Shown in pieces: positions 50,569 to 60,521 of a DNA stretch of 64,000 nt (positions are counted from its first letter, which is position 1; the number at the start of each line of letters is the position of its first letter). The notes beneath the pieces are model-generated. The model ran no database searches and had not been told where the DNA came from. It was given only the letters and a program-made list of their open reading frames with translations. This DNA is from Allomyces arbusculus (taxonomy: Eukaryota; Blastocladiomycota; Blastocladiomycetes; Blastocladiales; Blastocladiaceae): NCBI GenBank assembly GCA_027604705.1, contig JADHYV010000031.1, positions 186,001 through 250,000 on the forward strand, given 5' to 3'. The translations under genes were made by a program, and so were the position numbers.

Positions 50569-53500
50569 AGTTTGCAGGTCTACTGGCCCCCCTCCCCCGA
50601 GAAGATGGTGAAGCTTCGTGTAGACCCGGGTACCCTGGTAGTGTTTGCGGTACATGGCCGCGGAAGCCCACGTCCCAGCCACAATCTCCTCCTCAGTGGC
50701 ACCGTTCAGTTCCATGAACTTGCAGGCCGCCGCCTTCAGGTCGTATGCGCGGAAACGCTGTGGAATCCGCATGTCCTTCAGGAGTTGGCGCATCCAAGAT
50801 GCAATCGTGTCAGCGACCACAAAACGCTTGGTGGTGCCCACCCCCACAAAGAGGGCATCACTGGTGCTCCCGTCAGGTATATAGGGAACTGGCGCCTGAG
50901 GTAAGCGGTCCAGTGCGCTCCCACATCCAACAATGGGTCGTCAGCCCATGCAAGGTACGTGATCACTGTCTGATCGCATTGATCCTTGGGGCCACAAATC
51001 GCCAAGCGCAATGTGTCCAGAAGCACTGCACTCTCCGGCACGACGATGCATTCCAGGCAGCTGAAACGGCGCCTTCCATACCGCAGGAGGAGGTATGCCA
51101 GGCGGCAGTTCAGCTTCAAGAATGATAGGTCTGTGGTCGGGCCCCAGGCGTGCACCATGTCGTCTAGAATGGTCACATCAAATACTTGTCGTGTGAGACC
51201 CGCGGGCACTCCACCCGGAAAGAGCGCACGACCTTAGAAACTGTTGCACAGGTCAACAGGGACGTGATTGCGCCATCTGGCCTGTGGAACTGCCCCCACG
51301 TCGTCCCAATCGCCACGCATTGGCAGGCCACCAGTGCCACCCGCACGGGAAAGGGGTCTTCTTCCCAGAGTGAGATGGCGTATGCACAAAAAGCGTTCAC
51401 ATCTCGTGCAAGGGGATCAGCACGTCCCCTGTAGCACCAGCGAAGCCAGCACAGCCAAGACGCATTGTACTGCTTCCTGGTGTTCTCCATGAGGGCTGCA
51501 TCAGCGCGGTCCACAACCGTTTGCGATAGGCTGAGCAGTGTCCCGAAATGCCGGAGAGCCTCCATGCGATCAGGCGAGTCCCACTCGGGGGTGCCTGGGT
51601 CCGCATGGCCCTCACCAGTGCGTCCACCAGTAGGAGCACAGGGTCGTCCATCGACATCCAAAGGGCACTCTGGAACCATATCTGGGATGACCAGAACGGC
51701 GTGACCACCGTTGCCATCCCCTGATCGTCCCAGAGCTTGTGCAGCACACGGGACAGAAGGCCCCAAGGGGGGTAGATCCACATGGGCTTGCCCCCCCAGT
51801 GGATTGTGAACGCGTCCGTCGCCACCGCCCCCGGGTCCAGCCGGAACGTCACAAACCGATCTGCGATCTGTGTCGTCGCCATGGACGCGAACAGATCGAT
51901 CCCCACCGGCCAGTGGGCCTGAAGCGCCTGGAAGACTGACCGGTGGACCATGTGGTTGTAGCGGACTGCGTCCGCCTTTGAATCCAGGTCCAATACCCAA
52001 TTTTCTGCTTGCGGCAGGTGGGTTGCGCGTAATCGTGGGCCAAACCCCTGCAGCCAAAACCAGGTTTCCTTCGTCGTGTGATTCATCCATGGGCATCAGC
52101 GCCCTCCTTGCTGATCCAGGTAAATTGTGGAACTGAGGTTGTCCACCAATGCATGGATTTTCAACCCAGTTAGGTCCACCGCCCTGGAGGCTGCCAGGGC
52201 CCACAGGCCCAGTGGGACTGCAAGGATCTCCAAGACCCCGATATGAATCAGATCCATTGCAGGGTGCTGTGATAGGAATGTGTCCAGGTCCCCCACCGAC
52301 CAGTACCTGTCCTGATACTGGAGGAGGACATCCGCTGACCACCAGTCGCGCGTCTGCACCAGCTCCCCATCCACCCATGCGTTCAGGGCCCAGCCTGTCC
52401 CCAACACGTCGGAGCACATGGTCAGGTCCACCACCAACCACAGTGGTGTGGACCCTTTGTAATCCAAGAGGACCGTTGCGCTCATGACCAGGTCCTCCCG
52501 CATGGGAGGGGTCACCTCCACCATAAGGGAGCCCCACTTCCAGTGGCGCATCCCAGTAGACCATGCAGCTGACCGCATCGTGGTGCACAGCTCCATCGTG
52601 AGTAGCTTCAGTTCGCCCACTGCTGGCGAGATGGCCAGGATCTTCCCCACCAGGCTCGCCAGGTTCTTCACATGGATCTGGTCCAGATGGCCCAACCTGT
52701 GTAGCTTGTCCCGGACCGCTGCCAGTTTTGTGGGGGGAACCCGCATGACCCTTCATTGCAAAATCCCACTCCCACCCTACCCACTGCACCACCTGTGACG
52801 TGGGAATCGACAGTTTCTTCCACGAGATTTGGAACCCATGGAGTTGCATCAGGCGGATGAACAGAGCCGTGAACTGCAGAGTCAGCTCCTCTGTCATCAA
52901 ACCAATGATCACATCGTCCAGCCAGGCCAGGACCGTCGCCCCGATCGTGCGCAAGGCTGCCAAGATGGGTTTTGGGAGCTTCGTGAAAATCCGCGGCAGG
53001 CACTTCAGCCCAAAGAGTGAGGCCAGTGGTTTGTAAACCCGGCCCTGTGCTGTGAAGTGCAGCAGGTGCTGGTGTTCCGGATGCACGCCCAGGTGCAGGA
53101 AAAAGTCGGCGATGTCCACCACTGCCGCGAATTCCATGTCCGGAATCACTCCAATCACTGACTTCATCGTCTCCATCTTGAACGGTTTGTACCAAATGAA
53201 CTCGTTCACATACCGGTGGTCTATGATCACCTGGACCTTTCCGCACTTCTGCATCACGGTGAAGACTGGGTGGACCACCTCGTCCACAAAGTAGTTGCGA
53301 CACGGGCCCTCCTCCAGCACCTGCACCGCTCCCTTCATGACCCATGCGCTGAGCTCTACCTTCAAGGACACCGCCTTGGCCTCTGTCAGAGTGAATTCCG
53401 CCGTCTCCCCTGTGGGTGGCGGCACCCCCAAAAGGTCCAGCTGCAGCCCGTCCGGGAGTAAATCCCTCACGATCTGGGAGTCGTGACATTTGAGCCAGAC

Positions 53501-54879
53501 CTCTTGGAACGCGGGGAATTGTAGCCGGCCCCCCACCACCACCTCTGGGTGCGGGTGAGGGAGCAAGGCCTCCAACCGTCCTATCTTCACGTCCCCCGTC
53601 AGGCCTGCCGTGCCCTTGAGCACCACGGACAGGGCCTTCGGATCCAGTATTCCCAGGACCGACTCCGCATCTGACAGGGTGAAGCGTTCACTGGCGTTCG
53701 TCTGCATCCAACACTTGACGCGATCCACCTTTCCAAAGACTGTGCCCCAGTCGCCAACCAAACAACGGTTTGCGTCTGTAGATACGATGCGACGATCCAA
53801 TATATTCAGATTGCAATCCATCGGCGACAGGGGCAGCATCGCTAAACCCGCTTCTTGTTCAGCCACATTGGCGCTGAGCCAGAGCTGGGGCTGCCGAACG
53901 GGCGCTTCGCCGCTCCACCAAACTGTGGGCGACTCCCACCACCGTAGCCGCGCCCCCCTGCAGGCGGGGCTGGTTGGTGCAGTTGGCACGCGGGACCAAA
54001 CGGGTTTGCCGCGCGGGGCTGCTGGGCACATGCGTTGCCGAGCGTGCTATGCGAATGCCAGTAGCGCGCCTTGCCATCAGCTTTGACCCGCTCGGCGAGC
54101 GCGGTCTCATCGAACAGCAACACGCGGCCCAAGCGGGAGCCCAAGGGCAGCACTTCGTGCAGGGAGGGTAAACGCCAGCTCGGGCGCTTCCTTGATCGGC
54201 ATGATTTCCTTGACGTTGTAGAAGAACCGGGCGCATTCGCGGCGCTTCTTCTTGGCCTCTTCTGACTCGTTGAGGGGGCCGAACACGTTGGCGGGGCCCA
54301 GCTCCCCGTTGTCATCGGGGCGGGCAAGGGCGACGCATAGCATGTCCGGCACGCGTGTGTCGCCGCTGTCGACCCGCTTCAGTGGGCTCTCGGACGCAGC
54401 CGACGAACTGGCCACTGACGCGGTATCGCACTGACGTGCATCGCGGTGGTCTGTCCCCACCGCGTGCACTGGAGCGTGCATCACGGTAGGCGGGGCGGCC
54501 ATGCGAGCCAACGCGGCCTCCACCGCGGCCTCCGCAGCTGCCGCTGCAATGCGGGCGACTTCATCGGCTGTCAGCATGCCATTGCCGCGGCCCGCAGGAG
54601 CGTCAAGCTCAAGGCGGGCACCCGCCCCCGCCACGGGCCCGTCCGCAACCGCCAAAGCGTGCGCGACGGCGCCCACGCGGGGAGCGTCAGGGCGGGCCTG
54701 CCCCGGCACCTCGCCGTCGGCCACCCCCCCGTCCAGGACAGGCGGGGCTGGCTCGACGTCGGGGACGCCCAGGACCTGTCCACCAAAAACTGGAACGGCG
54801 TCTTGGACGTTGTTGTCGGGCATTGTCGTGATTGAGAACGTACTGAGCTCGATTGTCCACCGGTGTCGATCGAAAAAAA

Positions 54880-55046
54880 GGAGTGAGGATGCTAACGGGT
54901 TGGGGGCAAGGGGTTTGTACGCCTCGACTGGGCTCAGGCAGTCAAGCCTGCTTTTTCATTTCTCAGAACTGACGTTCCATCATACATTCATGTTCCTGAG
55001 ATAGTGTTGATCGATTAAGCCCATTCAATAAAGGAAGAGGCACATC
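54880..55046. repeat. Right inverted terminal repeat of the DIRS-type element
   Basis: Partner of the repeat at 50149-50315, in inverted orientation. Confidence 0.85.
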
Positions 55047-55188
55047 GCAGCACCCCGAGGTGCTGGCGAGGGCAATGGACAATTATTCAACTTAAAGACA
55101 TCCAACGGCGCGAGGAATTTTCATCGAGGACTGCAGTTTTTGAATGCACACGAGCTGAATTACGGAGCTGGCAGCCAACTCACTGCGC

Positions 55189-55971
55189 TTAAGGACCAAC
55201 CCCCCTCAGGAAATTCTGCCGGGTTGCCTTTGGCGTCTGCATCGGGTGGAGGACTACCTTCGTGCCAAGCTCCACGGCCACACCGATTTTCGACCCGTCG
55301 GCGTGACGCACGACAAGCGCTTCAGGACCCTCGCGAGACCACCGCTCAATCGAACCGGGAGGCACAGACATCCACGCGTCATCACCCGTGTCGCCTGCGA
55401 GCTTGGTGATGAAGACGCTGACAGGCTCGTTACTCGCGTTCTGGAACAGAATCGACTTGGCGTCGGTTTGGTGCGAAAGCACATCCAGCGACGCGACGGT
55501 TGGGCCGCGATCAACGTTGCGAACGACAACGTGAGTGCCAGCGACCACGTACGTGCCAACAATGCGGCCGCATCCACGCACGAGAACGGCTTCCAGCTTC
55601 TTGGTGCCCCGCGTCCACTTGTCCGACGCGCCCGGTGCGAGCGTATACCACGCCTTGGAGTTCCCTGAGTAGTTGGAGACTTGCACGTCGATGGCCGCGT
55701 TCGTCTGGTTCGTGACCTGAATCATGTTCTGCTCCTCGATGGGCATGATCACGAGCGGCTCTGGCCCAACAAATGTGACCTTGGACGCCGGTTCGGCCAA
55801 GACCGCGTCGCGCTTGCCGCCATCGTACTGAACAATCACCAACTGCGCGTCGGTGCGCGTCCACTGCGCCATCGACTCGGGCTTGACCTCGATCCACTCG
55901 CCAATCGTGTCGCGGTCACTGCTCATGCTCGGCGTAACCTGCACCGAGATCGGCCGCGGCGTCTTGTTCAT
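55189..55971 (-). CDS. Triple-repeat beta-rich protein, unknown function
   Basis: Single exon, 260 residues from ATG 55971; the frame opens only two codons earlier with no other ATG. The protein is three copies of a module of about 85 residues. Each begins with a short N-x-(T/S) or N-x-(P/A) strand (NKTPRPISVQVT, NQTNAAIDVQVS, NASNEPVSVFIT). Each continues W-x-x-V/L-x-P-x-S/A with a second Trp about eight residues on (WIEVKPESMAQW, WYTLAPGASDKW, WMSVPPGSIERW), then a strand and a GTK/GTH-V-V turn. No signal peptide or membrane helix is present. The regular Trp pair suggests a small beta-sandwich or trefoil module, perhaps lectin-like, but no family is recognised. It ends about 105 bases from the DIRS-type element and is divergent from the Trl1-like copy 2, with 143 bases between the starts. 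Confidence 0.7.
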   Translation of the reverse strand: MNKTPRPISVQVTPSMSSDRDTIGEWIEVKPESMAQWTRTDAQLVIVQYDGGKRDAVLAEPASKVTFVGPEPLVIMPIEEQNMIQVTNQTNAAIDVQVSNYSGNSKAWYTLAPGASDKWTRGTKKLEAVLVRGCGRIVGTYVVAGTHVVVRNVDRGPTVASLDVLSHQTDAKSILFQNASNEPVSVFITKLAGDTGDDAWMSVPPGSIERWSREGPEALVVRHADGSKIGVAVELGTKVVLHPMQTPKATRQNFLRGVGP

Positions 55972-56114
55972 GACCACAATCGCATTTCTGGAGCAGACTC
56001 CAAGTTTGCGTCAGTCAGGGCCCGGATTTGAGTCACTTCCTGCGCTGACCAGCTGCACAACACAACTTGCGCCAGTTGTATTGAGAAGTAGCATCAGCAT
56101 TGACAGCAAGCAAC

Positions 56115-58214
56115 ATGATGGCGCTCCTCCACCGAATCTCAGCACCTCGAGCACATGCAAGATGCCTGCAGCACTACCAGGCGGCTGTGACGGGCATCTT
56201 GCCGCAGCGCTGGGCGGCAAGCGCAACAGCACAAAGGTGGCCACGAATTCAACCTCGACAATGCAATCGCCAACACATCCATACCATATCGACCATGGTA
56301 TCCAGCGAGACGGCAAGACCAGCGTCGTTCCCGGCCCTGTTTCTAGCAAGCAGTTCTCCCGACCGACGCTCACAAGCCGACAAGGCGGCGGCATCGGTCC
56401 TGCAGCCCAACGACGTTGACTGGGACCTCGAGGACGCGCACGTTACCGCGCTCGTTCGCAGCTGGACGGCCGATCCATGCACCGAGACACCGTCGCTCTC
56501 CACCCGTCGTCCGACCTCAAGTGCTTTTGGATCAGTCCTTGGCCAGTCCAAGGCGAATCGTTCATCCGACGCAACCTCGTCGAGCCAGCTCGTGCTCTGG
56601 ACTCAAATCCCGTCTTCTTCCGGCGCCTCCTTCCCGCCGTTTCTCGTGACGCACTCCACCGCTTGTGAGACCGACCAGCACACGATTGTCGTTCGACCCA
56701 CCAATGCCTGGCCAACCATCCACGCCAAGCCCGGGTCCCCGCCCCCGTCCAACCTCCATGGCCCGCTCGCCATGGCCGACACACCAGCAAGCTCAATCTC
56801 CATCTATGTTGCGGCCACCAACCCGAGCGACGTAATTCTTGTCGCCTACGACCGGCGCACGCGCCAGCTCGTGACGCACGCCCAGGCATCCGCCACCAAC
56901 GCATTCAACCGAGTCGTGCCGCTCGGCGGCAAACGGCGAGCGCTCGCACGGTTCCTGCACGCACACCGCCTGACGGCCACGTTCGATCTCGTCCAGCGTC
57001 ACCCGCGCGCTGCGCCGAACCTCGTCCTGTACGGGATGCAGTACAACACGGTCGCACGTCGTGTCGTATCGCTTGAGGCCACTGCGCAGTTTGCCGCCAA
57101 GTTCGGGTTCCAAGCGGCCAACTGGACAACCGATGCGACCTGGGCGGACGTGTGCGCGCACACGGCGCCCGTGGCGGGTAACCGGGCCGTCGTCATACGC
57201 GCAAGCGACGGCGAGATGGCCCAGACGGCATTCACCCCCGAACACGGCGTCTACGCGGCCTGGCGGTTCCTGGCCACGCGCAAATTCCCGTCCATCACGG
57301 CCCCGCCCGGGTTCGTCCCGCGCGCATCCAAATCGCACGCGCTCGTTGCCGATTTTGCGTCGTGGCTCGCAACGGCCGACCCGCCAAGCGACTTCCCGAC
57401 CCTCGTCTCATCCTTCCTCGCATCCCGCAACCTCCTCACCGCATCCATCCCTTCCCTCGCCGCCGGGACCGACCGCACCCTAATTATCCCCGTGGCGATC
57501 CCCGGCGCAGGAAAAACCACGGTCGCGCGGGCACTCGCGCGGCTGCACCCGACCACCGTCGCCGTGGTCCAGAACGACCTCGAGGGCCCACGCGCACCGG
57601 GCGGCGGGTTCTTCCCACCGGTCGTGGCCGCGCGGCTCGCAACACACAAAATCGTCGTGGCCGACCGCAACAACTCGGTGTATGCGGCACGCGCCACGCT
57701 CGTGGGTGCGGTCCGCGGGATTTACCCGGCGGCCACGATCCTGTACGTCGTGTGGCGCCACTGTGGGCGGGCGGCGGTGCAGCGTATGGTGGATCGAATT
57801 GTTGCGCGGGGTACGTCGCATCCGGGCCTGTCGGTGAAGACGGCCGGTGGGGTCGAGGAGGTCAAGGAGATTGTAGAGGGTTTTGTGAAGACGAGCGAGG
57901 GGGTCGCCAAGAATGAGGTCGGGAATGTGAGCAAAGTGGATGGCAAGGGGATGGGGGTGGGAAAGCTGGTGGGGCCCCGCGCGGTGTTGGTCCAGTGCGA
58001 TCCGTTTGCGCCGGCCGAGGAGAGTTTGGGCAGGATTTGGGATGCGCTCATGCAATATGCGGACGCAGCGAGGGGGTGGAGCGAGTTGGAGGAAGCGCAG
58101 GCCAAGGAGGTCGTGGAGTTTGTGATGGCGGCAGAGGTCCAGTTGGTAGAGGAGGAGTTGAAGGAAGCGCAGGCGAGGTTGGGGAGCAAGCCGATCGAGA
58201 CGAGCGAGACGTGA
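56115..58214 (+). CDS. Trl1-derived protein: degenerate RNA-ligase domain plus P-loop kinase (copy 2)
   Basis: Paralogue of the 47930 gene; single exon of 699 residues from ATG 56115, or 639 from ATG 56295 (GACCATGG, much better context). The extra N-terminus (MMALLHRISAPRAHARCLQH) is Arg/His-rich, without acidic residues over the first 60, and resembles a mitochondrial presequence. Shared blocks with copy 1: DVDWDLEDAHVTALVRSWTA, the ISIYVAATNPSDVILVAYDR strand, NLVLYGMQYNTVA and GVYAAWRFLATRKF. The kinase core has LIIPVAIPGAGKTTVARALA (Walker A near 457-475), VAVVQNDLEGP and KIVVADRNNSVYAARATLVG. The ligase K-x-N-G motif is again absent (ADTPASSISIYVAA), and no phosphodiesterase domain follows. 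The tail is a charged helix. It may have the same function as copy 1, perhaps in another compartment. Confidence 0.8.
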   Translation: MMALLHRISAPRAHARCLQHYQAAVTGILPQRWAASATAQRWPRIQPRQCNRQHIHTISTMVSSETARPASFPALFLASSSPDRRSQADKAAASVLQPNDVDWDLEDAHVTALVRSWTADPCTETPSLSTRRPTSSAFGSVLGQSKANRSSDATSSSQLVLWTQIPSSSGASFPPFLVTHSTACETDQHTIVVRPTNAWPTIHAKPGSPPPSNLHGPLAMADTPASSISIYVAATNPSDVILVAYDRRTRQLVTHAQASATNAFNRVVPLGGKRRALARFLHAHRLTATFDLVQRHPRAAPNLVLYGMQYNTVARRVVSLEATAQFAAKFGFQAANWTTDATWADVCAHTAPVAGNRAVVIRASDGEMAQTAFTPEHGVYAAWRFLATRKFPSITAPPGFVPRASKSHALVADFASWLATADPPSDFPTLVSSFLASRNLLTASIPSLAAGTDRTLIIPVAIPGAGKTTVARALARLHPTTVAVVQNDLEGPRAPGGGFFPPVVAARLATHKIVVADRNNSVYAARATLVGAVRGIYPAATILYVVWRHCGRAAVQRMVDRIVARGTSHPGLSVKTAGGVEEVKEIVEGFVKTSEGVAKNEVGNVSKVDGKGMGVGKLVGPRAVLVQCDPFAPAEESLGRIWDALMQYADAARGWSELEEAQAKEVVEFVMAAEVQLVEEELKEAQARLGSKPIETSET

Positions 58215-58497
58215 GCTTGGTGTTGTCTTTCTGGTATCTATTTGAGTGGAGGGAGGTGCTGTCCCTGAAAAGGGGTTACATGTGCTGTCTGGACGTCAAA
58301 ATATGATTCAAAGCGCATCGACGATTCCCATGTTTTGCGCGCGCACATAAACGGCCGCGTGCGCCTTGACTCTCCGGCCGACACGATGCGAGCATGATAC
58401 GAAAGCGTAAAAGAAACAATGAAACCACGACGGGGGGAAGGCCGGTGGAGCGGGAATATTATGGACAAGATCAACAACGCGAGCGCCTGGGCGGTCG
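58215..58497. other. Short spacer between convergent genes
   Basis: The 3' ends of the Trl1-like copy 2 and of Pex13 face each other across 283 bases. No gene is recognised. Confidence 0.4.
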
Positions 58498-59709
58498 TCA
58501 GCTCGACGCAACCGACATCGGTGTCGGCGTTGCGGTGGCAGCGGCAGTGGCAGCGGCAGGACCCGCCGGTGCTGCCGTCGCGCCCGTCGCAGCAGTCGGC
58601 GCGGGCCCCTTACGAATAATCTCAACGTAGTTGGCCGGGAAGAATCCGACGGGCCCGTTCTCGAGCTTACCGCGCCACCAGAGCCCGTGGTCTCCGGTAG
58701 CCGGATCGGCCGGCTTTTCCAGGACCGCGACAATGTCCCCGCGCTTGAACGACAATTCGGCGGGCGAGCCCGCAGTGAAGTCGTAGAGCGCGCGCACGAG
58801 CTCGATATTGTTCGGGTCGAGCTTGATTCGCTGCTGCTGCGCCTGCTGCTGCGCCTGCATCCGCGCTGAGAGCACCATAACCAGCTTGCGCAGTAGGTAC
58901 GGGAACCCAAACACGAGCAGCAAGAAAATCAAAATTGGCTTCTTCTTGATCGGCGGGCGGCGTGGCGTCATGGCGCCGTGCCCGCCAGCGTGGAAGTCGG
59001 CGACCAAGTCCTTGGGCGCCGGCTGGCCCGTGACCCAGGCCTTGGCGCGGCGCGCGAGGTAGACGAGGCCCACGATTTGACCGAGGTACTGGCGCAATGC
59101 GCCGACTTGGTCGGCGACGGTCATCATGGCGTGGAACGACGAGAAGGTCGCGTGCAATGTCGAGTCAAGCATGGCCGCCATGGACCCAAACGACTGCACG
59201 ACCGAGTTGAGCATCTCAAACGCGGCGGCCGTCGCCGACTGCAGTTCCTGGTTGCCGTTGGGCGCGCCGTTGGGGCCCATCATGCCCGGACGCATCATGG
59301 TGCCGGCGCCGTATCCGCCGTACGCGCCCATCGTCCCGTATCCGCCATAGGAACCGGCCCCGTATCGATTATAGGCACTGCCGTACGAGCCAGCACCATA
59401 GGTCGCGCCCGAGTACCCGCCGTAGGCAGTCGTGCTGCCGTAGGGCGAGCCCATGTAGCTTGACGAGGCGCCGTACATGGTGGAGCCGTAAGGGTTTGTC
59501 CCAGACGTGGAATAGGGCGTTGGTCCTGCTGCAGTTGCGAGTGTCGCGGGGCGAGCCGGAACGGCGGGTGGCGGCGGCGTGGCGAGCGACGGCGCAGCAG
59601 CCAGAGGGACAGCACTGGCAGGAGCGGAGGCGATGACGGCGGCAGCAGGCGAAGGTGTGGCCGCGACCGAGGATGCAGTTTCCCAAGGTTTGGGCGGCGA
59701 CGGGGGCAT
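58498..59709 (-). CDS. PEX13: Peroxisomal import protein Pex13
   Basis: Pex13 is the SH3-domain membrane component of the peroxisomal docking complex, binding Pex14 and the receptor Pex5. Its tyrosine/glycine-rich N-terminus is thought to form the pore meshwork. Single exon, 403 residues from ATG 59709; the frame upstream has no ATG. Residues 50-137 are Tyr/Gly/Ser-rich (NPYGSTMYG, YGGYGTMGAYGGYG), the YG domain. Residues 155-230 are the conserved helical region (FEMLNSVVQSFGSMAAMLDS, YLGQIVGLVYLARRA). A helix at 258-280 (PILIFLLLVFGFPYLLRKLV) is the membrane span. The SH3 domain is at 304-366 (ELVRALYDFTAGSPAELSFK, GLWWRGKLENGPVGFFPANY). An Ala/Pro/Thr-rich tail ends the protein. All family parts are present. 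Confidence 0.93.
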   Translation of the reverse strand: MPPSPPKPWETASSVAATPSPAAAVIASAPASAVPLAAAPSLATPPPPAVPARPATLATAAGPTPYSTSGTNPYGSTMYGASSSYMGSPYGSTTAYGGYSGATYGAGSYGSAYNRYGAGSYGGYGTMGAYGGYGAGTMMRPGMMGPNGAPNGNQELQSATAAAFEMLNSVVQSFGSMAAMLDSTLHATFSSFHAMMTVADQVGALRQYLGQIVGLVYLARRAKAWVTGQPAPKDLVADFHAGGHGAMTPRRPPIKKKPILIFLLLVFGFPYLLRKLVMVLSARMQAQQQAQQQRIKLDPNNIELVRALYDFTAGSPAELSFKRGDIVAVLEKPADPATGDHGLWWRGKLENGPVGFFPANYVEIIRKGPAPTAATGATAAPAGPAAATAAATATPTPMSVASS

Positions 59710-60521
59710 CGAACAGTCGAGCGACGAGGACACCGCAAGGGTGTGGAGAAGGGGGGCCGGCGGGCGGCAGAGGGGCCTTGAGGGGGTAGCGCGGGCGTGC
59801 TGGGTCGAATGCGGGCAGTTGCGCAGGCAGGCGGATGAGGAGAAGGTGTCGTCGGGGTCGACGGCGTCGACGTCGACATGGAAAGGAAGGACGCGGACGT
59901 GTTGACGTTGTGGTTTGTCGAGCAAACGAAAGTTGCCGGAGTTGAAATCACGGTATTCTTCTCAGTTGCCCTGGCCGAGGCGCGACCTGTTGTTCAGATC
60001 CCGACCCGAAACCCGGCTCGCCTTCATCACGTTACGCTTGGATGCCGGACTCGTCGTGGAGCGTGCCGCGAGCACACACAAACGGCCGCGCGCACGACGC
60101 CGGCCCAACTCAACGCACCCAGCAATAACAGCGCTCTCAACAGCAGCATGCCGCCGCTTTCGGAGCACAAGCGGTCGGCCAAGAAAGCCTGAACAGCCGC
60201 AGCGGCAGCAAAGAGGAAGCGCTGTGCCCTGGCGGCGGTCTCCTCCGTCGACAACGCCGGTGACGTCTTGATCCCAGATGCTGCTGCAGCAACTGCGCCA
60301 GGCCGTCGATGCCGCCGCGGATTCGGACGCGACCATGGACGACAAGTTAATTCCTGGCCTGCCAAGTCTGCTTGTTGGCGACAGTGGTGCGTCGACTCAT
60401 AACCGGGCCGTGTTTGAGTCAAGGCGCTGGCACAAGTCGGCCGACGATGCGTGCACCAGCGCCTTCGAGCCGACCGGCCTGCGCTGATCGCCAGTCGACG
60501 CGCCGTTCCTCGTCAACAGCC
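59710..60521. promoter_or_regulatory. Divergent promoter region of Pex13 and the dsRBD gene
   Basis: About 810 bases between opposite starts. No TATA box was identified. The frames within it lack family signal. Confidence 0.35.

Larger units (their letters stand above)
50054..55083 (-). mobile_element. DIRS-type tyrosine-recombinase retroelement (fossil copy)
   Basis: An element of about 5.0 kb, read on the minus strand. Parts: a gag-like region (about 54110-54820), reverse transcriptase and RNase H (about 52100-53850, with an LDD core), and a tyrosine recombinase (about 50500-51450). Terminal repeats are inverted, not direct (50149-50315 and 54880-55046). An internal complementary region (50421-50568) matches both outer ends joined head to tail. 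This arrangement is diagnostic of the DIRS group, which integrates through a circular intermediate by recombinase instead of a DDE integrase. No target-site duplication is apparent, as expected. The coding part looks broken, with a few (perhaps three to five) breaks, although DIRS genes normally overlap in different frames. The inverted repeats differ at only about six positions in some 165, so the insertion is fairly young. Confidence 0.88.
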
